Part shown: positions 5,545-10,199 of the stretch, in pieces | Position numbering within the stretch: position 1 is the stretch's first letter | How the letters are laid out: the number at the start of each line of letters is the position of its first letter | Source of the DNA: a virus | IMG/VR virus record: IMGVR_UViG_3300046009_010585 | Coordinates: 1-24,313 of that record | Reading direction: 5' to 3' (one strand) | Length of the DNA: 24,313 nucleotides | The notes under the pieces: model-generated | Told to the model about the DNA's origin: nothing | Databases searched by the model: none | What the model saw: the letters and a program-made list of their open reading frames with translations, nothing else | Made by a program: the position numbers and the translations under genes

Positions 5545-5616
5545 AGCTTAAGGAGGGACTTGAACCCCCATACCGAGATTTTGCAGACCTGGACCTTACC
5601 AATCGGACACTTAAGC
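5545..5616 (-). tRNA. tRNA-Cys(GCA)
   Basis: Perfect acceptor GCTTAAG/CTTAAGC, loop CTGCAAA giving GCA, discriminator T as is typical for Cys, then C. Last tRNA of the upstream half of the array before the promoter for the 47-aa gene. Confidence 0.93.
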
Positions 5617-5621
5617 ATTTG

Positions 5622-5694
5622 TGGACCGGGAGGGAATCGAACCCCCGACACGAAGATCTTCAATCTCCTGCTCTACCAACTGAGCTACCGGTCC
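5622..5694 (-). tRNA. tRNA-Phe(GAA)
   Basis: Acceptor GGACCGG, anticodon stem GGAGA/TCTTC, loop TTGAAGA giving GAA, T-loop TTCGATT. Spacer CAAAT to tRNA-Cys. Confidence 0.94.
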
Positions 5695-5700
5695 TTGTTG

Positions 5701-5773
5701 CACTCCAGGATGGGTTCGAACCACCGACACCCGGATTTGGAATCCGGTGCTCTACCAACTGAGCTACTGAAGT
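5701..5773 (-). tRNA. tRNA-Trp(CCA)
   Basis: Anticodon stem CCGGA/TCCGG with loop TTCCAAA gives CCA. Acceptor ACTTCAG/CTGGAGT, discriminator G (Trp-like), then C. It reads UGG only, so there is no sign of a UGA-as-Trp code. Confidence 0.95.
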
Positions 5774-5840
5774 ATGTAATAAACCTAATTTTGCTTTACT
5801 ATACCTAGTTGGTTTAGTGTCGCAATTTTTTATTTTATCG
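5774..5840 (-). other. 67-nt spacer, possible weak promoter
   Basis: On the minus strand TTGCG lies 17 nt before TATAGTAA, close to but not matching the window-wide promoter rule, upstream of tRNA-Trp. TAAACC and GGTTTA form a 6-bp inverted repeat. The promoter reading is tentative. Confidence 0.3.
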
Positions 5841-5913
5841 TACCCTCGCAGAGATTCAAACTCCGATTCCATCATTAGAAGTGATGTGTCCTATTCCGTT
5901 GAACGACAAGGGC
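5841..5913 (-). tRNA. tRNA-Arg(TCT)
   Basis: Anticodon stem CATCA/TGATG, loop CTTCTAA giving TCT (AGA/AGG). T-loop TTTGAAT, a minor variant. Discriminator A, then C. Confidence 0.93.
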
Positions 5914-5918
5914 AATTG

Positions 5919-5991
5919 TACACCTGAAGAGATTCGAACTCCTAGCCTCTTCGTTCGTAGCGAAGTGCTCATCCATTTGAGCTACAGGTGT
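5919..5991 (-). tRNA. tRNA-Arg(ACG)
   Basis: Acceptor ACACCTG/CAGGTGT, anticodon stem CTTCG/CGAAG, loop CTACGAA giving ACG, which would need A34 deamination to inosine by host TadA to read CGU, CGC and CGA. Spacer CAATT to tRNA-Arg(TCT). Confidence 0.94.
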
Positions 5992-6140
5992 AAGTAAAGA
6001 TGATGAATAACTTTATCGGGAATCTTGGCTTGGAAGCCTTCACACACCATTAGAGAGCTGAGTATTGCTACTTATCCTTAGTGTGTACCTTTGCGACACG
6101 TCTCTCCACGCTTGCCATTCTACGCTTTGTATCATCTTTG
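5992..6140 (-). repeat. 149-nt tRNA spacer closed by a 9-bp inverted repeat
   Basis: AAAGATGAT (5996-6004) and ATCATCTTT (6131-6139) are perfect complements lying 4 nt and 1 nt from the flanking tRNAs. The inside has only short frames (31 and 16 codons) that I do not count as genes. Confidence 0.55.
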
Positions 6141-6221
6141 TACCTCGGGAGGGACTTGAACCCTCACACCTTTCGGCAACGGTTTCTAAGACCGCCGTGA
6201 CTACCATTCCACCACCAAGGC
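6141..6221 (-). tRNA. tRNA-Leu(TAG)
   Basis: Class II, 81 nt. Anticodon stem GCGGT/ACCGT, loop CTTAGAA giving TAG, variable arm TGCCGAAAGGTGT. Discriminator A, then C. Confidence 0.93.
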
Positions 6222-6349
6222 ATAAAGAGCAGCTACGGGTTTTTCGGGGTTACTGATTGAGTGCAATGAGTGACGCCTGCCTACTACTAACCCTTTTTCA
6301 GCATTTAAAACACTCTACTTCTCAACTACAGCATTCCACTGCTCTTTGG
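6222..6349 (-). repeat. 128-nt tRNA spacer closed by a 9-bp inverted repeat
   Basis: AAAGAGCAG (6224-6232) and CTGCTCTTT (6340-6348) are perfect complements lying 2 nt and 1 nt from tRNA-Leu and tRNA-His. No gene is seen inside. Confidence 0.55.
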
Positions 6350-6422
6350 GTGTATGACGGGAGTTGAACCCGCGACCTCTTGAACCACAATCAAGCACTC
6401 TAACCAACTGAGCTACATACAC
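6350..6422 (-). tRNA. tRNA-His(GTG)
   Basis: Anticodon stem CTTGA/TCAAG, loop TTGTGGT giving GTG. Acceptor GTGTATG/CATACAC with discriminator C, as His requires. The base in front of G1 is U, so the G-1 identity element is not encoded. Confidence 0.93.
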
Positions 6423-6424
6423 AG

Positions 6425-6492
6425 TACCGAGAAGTGGTAACGATCCACTCTAGGTTCGGATATGAGCCAAACCCGGTCCCTGACCTCTCGAT
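6425..6492 (-). tRNA. Aberrant tRNA with CAT anticodon and short D-arm
   Basis: Only 68 nt. Acceptor ATCGAGA/TCTCGGT, anticodon stem TTTGG/CCGAA with loop CTCATAT, 5-nt variable loop, T-stem AGTGG/CCACT with loop ATCGTTA. Between acceptor and anticodon stem there are only 14 nt, folding as GGTC-AGG-GACC. It still has discriminator A followed by C, like every other tRNA here. It may be elongator Met or Ile2. Confidence 0.65.
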
Positions 6493-6498
6493 ATATTG

Positions 6499-6584
6499 AG
6501 GAAAGCATTGGAATCGAACCAAATACCTTTGCAGGTACACATTGCTTAGCAGGCAAGCCCTATCGCCATCAAGGTTTACTTTCC
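6499..6584 (-). tRNA. tRNA-Ser(GCT)
   Basis: Class II, 86 nt. Loop CTGCTAA between TTGC and GCAA gives GCT. Acceptor GGAAAGT/GCTTTCC, variable arm TACCTGCAAAGGTA. Discriminator T instead of the usual G of Ser tRNAs, then C. Confidence 0.9.
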
Positions 6585-6589
6585 AATTG

Positions 6590-6663
6590 TGCGTCTAACT
6601 GGACTCGAACCAATAACCTTCCGCGTATCAGGCGGATGCTCTAACCAATTGAGCTATAAACGC
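6590..6663 (-). tRNA. tRNA-Ile(GAT)
   Basis: Anticodon stem TCCGC/GCGGA, loop CTGATAC giving GAT. Acceptor GCGTTTA/TAGACGC, discriminator A, then C. Spacer CAATT to tRNA-Ser. Confidence 0.95.
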
Positions 6664-6669
6664 ATTGTG

Positions 6670-6744
6670 CTGACCAGGTAGGACTCGAACCTACTATCCT
6701 CGGCTTAACAGGCCGTAGCTGTATACCACTTAAGCTTCTGGCCA
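6670..6744 (-). tRNA. tRNA-Asn(GTT)
   Basis: Loop CTGTTAA between CGGC and GCCG gives GTT. Acceptor TGGCCAG/CTGGTCA, discriminator G as expected for Asn, then C. Confidence 0.94.
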
Positions 6745-6750
6745 ATATTG

Positions 6751-6831
6751 TGGAAGTGGTAGGGTTCGAACCTACACGCCTTTCGGACTTGATTTACAGT
6801 CAAGCGAGCCAGCCAATTGCTCAACACTTCC
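6751..6831 (-). tRNA. tRNA-Tyr(GTA)
   Basis: Class II, 81 nt. Loop CTGTAAA between TTGA and TCAA gives GTA; variable arm TCCGAAAGGCG. Perfect acceptor GGAAGTG/CACTTCC. Discriminator A, then C. Confidence 0.94.
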
Positions 6832-6836
6832 AATTG

Positions 6837-6909
6837 TACACCCTATAGGATTCGAACCTATGACATCTGCTATGTAAAAGCAGCGCTCTACCAATTGAGC
6901 TAAAGGTGC
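6837..6909 (-). tRNA. tRNA-Val(TAC)
   Basis: Anticodon stem CTGCT/AGCAG, loop TTTACAT giving TAC. Acceptor GCACCTT/AGGGTGT with wobble pairs, T-stem ATAGG/CCTAT. Spacer CAATT to tRNA-Tyr. Confidence 0.94.
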
Positions 6910-6914
6910 ATTTG

Positions 6915-6985
6915 TGATCCTGGACGGTAATGATCCGTCTTCCCCAAATTAAAAGTTTGGTGCATCACCTTAATGCTTCAGGATC
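6915..6985 (-). tRNA. tRNA-Lys(TTT) with non-canonical T-loop
   Basis: Acceptor GATCCTG/CAGGATC, D-arm GCAT/ATGC, anticodon stem CCAAA/TTTGG, loop CTTTTAA giving TTT, T-stem GACGG/CCGTC. The T-loop is ATCATTA rather than TTCRANT: A54 for T54, T58 for A58, and A60. All stems are intact. Confidence 0.88.
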
Positions 6986-7052
6986 TTTCGTTTTGCGATA
7001 CTTATCGCTCTTGTCACTTTCCATAATTGATCCTTTTATGGGTTAATAATAG
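6986..7052 (-). repeat. 67-nt spacer with two small hairpins
   Basis: GCGATA/TATCGC (6995-7000, 7003-7008) and CCATAA/TTATGG (7021-7026, 7036-7041) are perfect 6-bp inverted repeats between tRNA-Lys and tRNA-Pro. No gene. Confidence 0.45.
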
Positions 7053-7126
7053 TCTAAGCGGAAAGACTCGAACTTTCAGTCTCTGCATCCCAAATGCAGC
7101 GGATTAACCAATTTTCCTACGCCTAG
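7053..7126 (-). tRNA. tRNA-Pro(TGG)
   Basis: Anticodon stem CTGCA/TGCAG, loop TTTGGGA giving TGG. Acceptor CTAGGCG/CGCTTAG with C1-G72, a Pro-type pair; discriminator A, then C. Confidence 0.94.
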
Positions 7127-7192
7127 TTGTCAACTGTGTAGCAATTGCCAAATGCAAATTACTTTTTGTATAGCGCACAGTTGCTCGCTTTG
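7127..7192 (-). repeat. 66-nt tRNA spacer with 8-bp inverted repeat
   Basis: CAACTGTG (7131-7138) and CACAGTTG (7176-7183) are perfect complements, 4 and 9 nt from tRNA-Pro and tRNA-Ser. No gene inside. Confidence 0.5.
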
Positions 7193-7276
7193 AGGAAGAA
7201 GTAGGTGTCGATCCCAATACCTTGCAGTACCACCCGCTTTCAAGGCGGAGTCACAGGCCGCTGTGATTCATCTTCC
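7193..7276 (-). tRNA. tRNA-Ser(TGA) with non-canonical T-loop
   Basis: Class II, 84 nt. Anticodon stem TCCGC/GCGGG, loop CTTGAAA giving TGA. Variable arm TACT-GCAA-GGTA. T-loop is ATCGACA (A54 and A60) and the T-stem has a mismatch; the D-arm TCACA/TGTGA is atypical. Discriminator T, then C. Confidence 0.8.
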
Positions 7277-7281
7277 AATTG

Positions 7282-7355
7282 TTGCCCCGGGAGGAGTCGA
7301 ACCTCCAAACTCCACAGTCAAAGTGTGGTGACTTTGCCAATTCGTCTACAGGGCA
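7282..7355 (-). tRNA. tRNA-Gln(TTG)
   Basis: Anticodon stem CCACA/TGTGG, loop CTTTGAC giving TTG. Acceptor TGCCCTG/CGGGGCA, discriminator A, then C. Spacer CAATT to tRNA-Ser. Confidence 0.94.
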
Positions 7356-7391
7356 TTGTATAGCCAATATGTCAAAGAACGTTTTCTTTTG

Positions 7392-7464
7392 AGCTTTGAG
7401 AGGGAATCGAACCCACAACCTCATCATTACAAGTGACGTGCACTACCAATTGTGCTATCAAAGC
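7392..7464 (-). tRNA. tRNA-Thr(TGT), first of the array
   Basis: Anticodon stem CGTCA/TGATG, loop CTTGTAA giving TGT. Acceptor GCTTTGA/TCAAAGC, discriminator T, then C. It lies just past the terminator at 7473-7503, so the array starts either by read-through or from a promoter I cannot see. Confidence 0.93.
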
Positions 7465-7472
7465 ATTAATGT

Positions 7473-7503
7473 AAAAATCCCGAGCCTAATTAAAGACCCG
7501 GGA
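7473..7503 (-). terminator. Intrinsic terminator before the tRNA array
   Basis: On the minus strand TCCCGGGTC (7503-7495) pairs with GGCTCGGGA (7486-7478) as a 9-bp GC-rich stem with two G-U pairs and an 8-nt loop, followed at once by five T. It sits 27 nt past the stop codon of the 44-aa gene. Incomplete termination could meter transcription into the tRNAs. Confidence 0.8.
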
Positions 7504-7530
7504 CAAATTCATTTATATAATAAAATTACA

Positions 7531-7665
7531 TTAACTTATCCCGGAACTTCCTGTATATTGCTTTGGATCTTGAATCGGCAGCTCCATACAGAAGCGGCTA
7601 TGATTCGTCACCTGATTGGCACTCGACCAATATAAGCAATTTGATATGTTAATGTTTCTTTTCAT
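7531..7665 (-). CDS. 44-aa small protein
   Basis: A frame from ATG 7665-7663 to TAA 7533-7531. The product begins MKRNINISNCLYWSSANQ and continues through NHSRFCMELPIQDPKQ to a GSSGIS end; two cysteines and two aromatic residues suggest a small folded or metal-binding peptide, which is inference. Strong context supports it: the promoter at 7714-7744 lies upstream and an intrinsic terminator (7473-7503) lies 27 nt downstream, so it looks like a complete single-gene unit. Its predicted leader, about 44 nt, is the longest in the window and could carry regulation. No family recognised. Confidence 0.65.
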   Translation of the reverse strand: MKRNINISNCLYWSSANQVTNHSRFCMELPIQDPKQYTGSSGIS

Positions 7666-7713
7666 TTCTAGTTATAAATATAGGGTTACTTATTTTTCTT
7701 TTTATTTATATAT

Positions 7714-7744
7714 TAAATATATGAACTTTTTTTTTAATTTCCAA
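7714..7744 (-). promoter_or_regulatory. Promoter, TTGGA-N18-TATATTTA
   Basis: TTG at 7744-7742 in GGTTGGA, TATATTTA at 7721-7714. A repeated ATGAACTTTTTT (7721-7732 and 7752-7763, plus strand) brackets the spacer and could be a binding site. A TATAAATA-like octamer lies just downstream (around 7704-7711). Confidence 0.7.
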
Positions 7745-7767
7745 CCTTTTGATGAACTTTTTTAACT

Positions 7768-8010
7768 TTATTTTAAAATAACCGTTCCTTCCATTACTCC
7801 CCAACTCGATTTTTCGCGGAAATAAACGATGCCTGTAACGGTGTCTTTTGTACAAATCCACATTTCGTTTTCTTTCCAAGTGACATTCAAAACCTTTTCA
7901 TTTGGTTTCAACGAAATTTCTTCTGTTCCACCCCATCTACGAGCTCTGGAATTTTCTGTGCAACTAGTTGCCAATGAAACTAATGCTACTGCTAAAATTA
8001 ATTTTTTCAT
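7768..8010 (-). CDS. 80-aa lipoprotein, unknown function
   Basis: The N-terminus MKKLILAVALVSLATSC is a lipoprotein signal peptide with the lipobox LATS-C17, so the mature protein should be lipid-anchored in the host envelope. The mature part (about 63 residues) has RRWGGTEEISLKPNEKVLNVTWKE, then CTKDTVTGIVYFREKSSWGV, probably a small beta domain. No enzyme motif is visible. Phage lipoproteins of this size are often linked to superinfection exclusion; here that is only a suggestion. Promoter at 8018-8049, predicted leader about 4 nt. The gene is preceded by the thioesterase operon and followed by the 44-aa unit. Confidence 0.85.
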   Translation of the reverse strand: MKKLILAVALVSLATSCTENSRARRWGGTEEISLKPNEKVLNVTWKENEMWICTKDTVTGIVYFREKSSWGVMEGTVILK

Positions 8011-8017
8011 ATTTTTC

Positions 8018-8049
8018 TATATTATATGAAATTTACTGTCAAGATCCAA
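8018..8049 (-). promoter_or_regulatory. Promoter, TTGGA-N18-TATAATAT
   Basis: TTG at 8049-8047 within GGTTGGA, TATAATATA at 8026-8018, TTTCA directly before the -10. Its -35 lies inside the last codons of the thioesterase gene. Predicted leader to ATG 8010 is about 4 nt. Confidence 0.75.
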
Positions 8050-8449
8050 CCATTTTTCCTAAAATGCCTGAAATTCTTTTACGTGCTTTGTCGCCTAATG
8101 GAATTGGATGACCTTCTTCATCAATTTGCACAAACTTCATGTTGGTTTTCAATACCACCGTTTGCTTTCCGGTGTATACATTGTGTGCACGTGCCTCAAT
8201 ATACAATGTAACCGATGTGTTGCCTAATTCTTCCGGACGACTGAATATTTTAAGCAATTGTCCTTCTTTGCTAGGTTTTTCAAATACACATTTGTCAATG
8301 GATACCGTTACCATACGGGGCGTATCACACAATTGCATTGCGTATGCCACTGCGGATGCATCCAACCATGAAAGTAATTTGCCGCCGAAGAGGTTTCCAT
8401 GAAATCCTAAATCAGATTTCTTTATTGGGTGTGTTGTTATTAATTCCAT
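8039..8449 (-). CDS. Hotdog-fold acyl-CoA thioesterase
   Basis: A 136-residue hotdog protein of the acyl-CoA hydrolase (YciA/BACH-like) branch. The signature GNLFGGKLLSWLDASA spans residues 18-33, with the catalytic-type Asp at 30; the second strand pair TVSIDKCVFEKPSKEGQLL and the IEARAHNVYTGKQTVV region fit the family. It should hydrolyse acyl-CoA to free acid and CoA in the cytoplasm. This is unusual phage cargo and could alter host lipid or CoA pools. It follows the three secreted-protein genes with a 17-nt gap and no promoter of the common type, so it shares their transcript. No truncation is visible. Confidence 0.9.
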   Translation of the reverse strand: MELITTHPIKKSDLGFHGNLFGGKLLSWLDASAVAYAMQLCDTPRMVTVSIDKCVFEKPSKEGQLLKIFSRPEELGNTSVTLYIEARAHNVYTGKQTVVLKTNMKFVQIDEEGHPIPLGDKARKRISGILGKMVGS

Positions 8450-8466
8450 TGTGTTGATTTTTAAAA

Positions 8467-9030
8467 TTATTTGATAATGGTAACATGACCATGTAATATG
8501 ATTCGTTCATCTGAATTCAAGATACCAAAGTTTATGTACCAAATATATACGCCATCGGCTACTAGTTTATTGTTGTAAGTACCATCCCATTTTGCTGCAT
8601 CATCGAAACTTTGCCAAATTAAATTGCCCCATCGGTTTACTACAATCAAATTGAAATCCATTGCATCAAATGATCCAGTAAACACCGGACCCCATACGGT
8701 ATTGAATTCATCTCCGTTTGGTGTAAATGTATTTGGTATCCAATACACTAAATCATCACATTCCATAACCGTTACCGTAATTGATTGGGTATCTCCTGGA
8801 CAGGCTGAGCCAATTGGTGTTGCCGTTAATGTGTATACACCCGGTGTATCCCATGTAATGATTACGGAATTACCATAATAATACTGTGAATTTAATTGCC
8901 ATTCAACGTTGCTAGCAATGTTTGATTGGGTTGAATATGTGTATGTTGCCGTATTATCGCATAATTCTACGGTTTGCTGCGATAATAACCATAATGGCAT
9001 CCATATTAATATGTATATAATAAACCGCAT
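8467..9030 (-). CDS. Secreted protein with CHU_C / T9SS type B sorting domain
   Basis: A 187-residue secreted protein. Residues 1-18 are a signal peptide (MRFIIYILIWMPLWLLSQ). Residues about 22-90 form a PKD-like beta domain with two cysteines. Residues 97-187 are a gliding-motility-associated C-terminal domain: it starts IPNTFTPNGDEFN, continues NRWGNLIWQS and WDGTYNNKLVADGVYIW, and ends GHVTIIK. In Bacteroidota this domain directs export through the type IX system to the cell surface. ATG overlaps the upstream stop as TAATG. Together with the next two genes it resembles one long flavobacterial adhesin split into parts. Surface role inferred. Confidence 0.88.
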   Translation of the reverse strand: MRFIIYILIWMPLWLLSQQTVELCDNTATYTYSTQSNIASNVEWQLNSQYYYGNSVIITWDTPGVYTLTATPIGSACPGDTQSITVTVMECDDLVYWIPNTFTPNGDEFNTVWGPVFTGSFDAMDFNLIVVNRWGNLIWQSFDDAAKWDGTYNNKLVADGVYIWYINFGILNSDERIILHGHVTIIK

Positions 9031-9581
9031 TAGTTGTGCTGTATTGGGGTTAATACTGGTATCGTGTTAACGACTGTGTTGGTTGTGGTTGTGAAAGTAC
9101 AGCCGGCGTTTGAATATGTATATGTAATTGTTGAATTAGAAGTACCAGGACAATATTGAGTACCCGTTACTCCGATGCCACTCCAGGTTCCGCCTATAGG
9201 ATTAGCTGTTAATGCAACACACGGATCATTGGCACAAAAAGGTCCAACCGGGACAATCGTTGGTACGACTTGATAGATTAATACATTGAGTGTAACTGGC
9301 AACGATACACATCCTGCTGCATTGGTAAATGTTACAGATACCGCATTGTTAATTAATCCTGCGGGACATGCAGACCAATTCACTGATATATTATTTGTTC
9401 CCTGGCCAGATACTAATGTGGCACATGTAGGTATTGTCCATGTATATGTTCCCGTACCTACCGATGCTACTTGATAGGTTGATAATGCGGTGGTTTGATA
9501 GCAAATCGTGTCTGGATTTGTTGTTGTCTGTGAATATGCTACACTTGTTAGTAACATTAATGCTAAAACGAGTTGTTTCAT
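9030..9581 (-). CDS. Secreted PKD-like beta protein
   Basis: A 183-residue protein. I place the start at ATG 9581, because a signal peptide MKQLVLALMLLTSVAYSQ begins there and an AAAAAAAGG leader precedes it; an in-frame ATG at 9638 would add 19 residues inside the upstream gene. The mature part is T-, N-, V- and G-rich with strands such as GTYTWTIPTC and AVSVTFTNAAGC, then GGTWSGIGVTGTQYCPG, typical of flavobacterial PKD/Ig-like surface repeats. The last residues NTIPVLTPIQHN closely match the end of the neighbouring 196-aa protein. It probably acts outside the cell; function unknown. Confidence 0.8.
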   Translation of the reverse strand: MKQLVLALMLLTSVAYSQTTTNPDTICYQTTALSTYQVASVGTGTYTWTIPTCATLVSGQGTNNISVNWSACPAGLINNAVSVTFTNAAGCVSLPVTLNVLIYQVVPTIVPVGPFCANDPCVALTANPIGGTWSGIGVTGTQYCPGTSNSTITYTYSNAGCTFTTTTNTVVNTIPVLTPIQHN

Positions 9582-9597
9582 GTTGTTAATCCTTTTT

Positions 9598-10188
9598 TTA
9601 ATTGTGACTGATAATACCCAATACCGGTGTTGATGCATTGATTGTCCCGTTAAAAACTGTGAATGGTGTTACGTTGTCACACGAACTATTGTTGTAACTT
9701 CCCCATAAACCATCCGGACCAGCTGTAACTTGAATCAATAAACTTTGAGGTGTGCATCCATTTGCCACCGTTAATGTCACACAAAATGTCCAGGTACATG
9801 AACCTGAATCTCCAAAATCATTTCCAGGATTACCGTCCGTAGTTAAATCAAAGAAATATCCAGGACCTACTGTTGCAACCGGAGTTGTTGTTGCAGTTAC
9901 TGTGGTTCGCCATACCCACTGTCCTCCGGTAGCATTTCCTCCACAATTTGCTGGTGCTGTTTGTGGTGTAACGGATGCCCAACCGGAACCTAAATTCAAA
10001 TCAAATCCTTCAATCCAATTGGTACCTGCTTGACTGTATCCGGTCATTGTATAACACATTGTTACTGTTTGTCCCGGAAGATATGTTCCTGCAGTCGGTT
10101 GAGGTGTTAACGTAAATGATTGCGTTCCTGCACATTGTGAATATGCATAATTACATAACAACAAATATACTATTAATAACCATTTCAT
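9598..10188 (-). CDS. Secreted beta-rich protein, first of three
   Basis: A 196-residue protein with signal peptide MKWLLIVYLLLCNYAYSQ and about six cysteines in the mature part. The body contains TAGTYLPGQTVTMCYTMTGY, GFDLNLGSGW, CTWTFCVTLTVANGC and GPDGLWGSYNNSSCDN, an N-terminal domain seen in long flavobacterial surface proteins that carry a CHU_C domain at the far end. Its C-terminus STPVLGIISHN matches the 183-aa neighbour (xPVLxxIxHN). The ATG is preceded by a very AT-rich 11-nt gap after the GNAT gene. The three proteins may assemble or act as a split adhesin; this is inference. Confidence 0.8.
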   Translation of the reverse strand: MKWLLIVYLLLCNYAYSQCAGTQSFTLTPQPTAGTYLPGQTVTMCYTMTGYSQAGTNWIEGFDLNLGSGWASVTPQTAPANCGGNATGGQWVWRTTVTATTTPVATVGPGYFFDLTTDGNPGNDFGDSGSCTWTFCVTLTVANGCTPQSLLIQVTAGPDGLWGSYNNSSCDNVTPFTVFNGTINASTPVLGIISHN

Positions 10189-10199
10189 ATATATAAATA

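Noticed and set aside
5701-5773. Alternative genetic code (UGA or UAG read as sense)
   Set aside because: The Trp tRNA has CCA, no suppressor anticodon (CTA, TTA or TCA) is present, and genes end at TAA, TGA and TAG in conventional places.
6030-6045. GGCTTCCAAGCC on the minus strand, resembling a Gly(TCC) anticodon arm
   Set aside because: No acceptor, D- or T-arm can be fitted around it; it is inside the inverted-repeat spacer.
5992-6140. 31-codon frame in the tRNA spacer (start MIQSVEWQAW)
   Set aside because: No promoter, leader or homology, and the spacer is better explained by its inverted repeat.
7671-7712. TATAAATA octamers as T4-like late promoters
   Set aside because: The region is extremely AT-rich, and the same units are better explained by the two-box TTKGW-N18-TATAWTWW promoter; a second promoter class cannot be shown from one or two octamers.
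9582-9638. 19-residue N-terminal extension of the 183-aa secreted protein
   Set aside because: It would overlap the upstream gene and bury the clear signal peptide; the internal ATG has a good A-rich leader.
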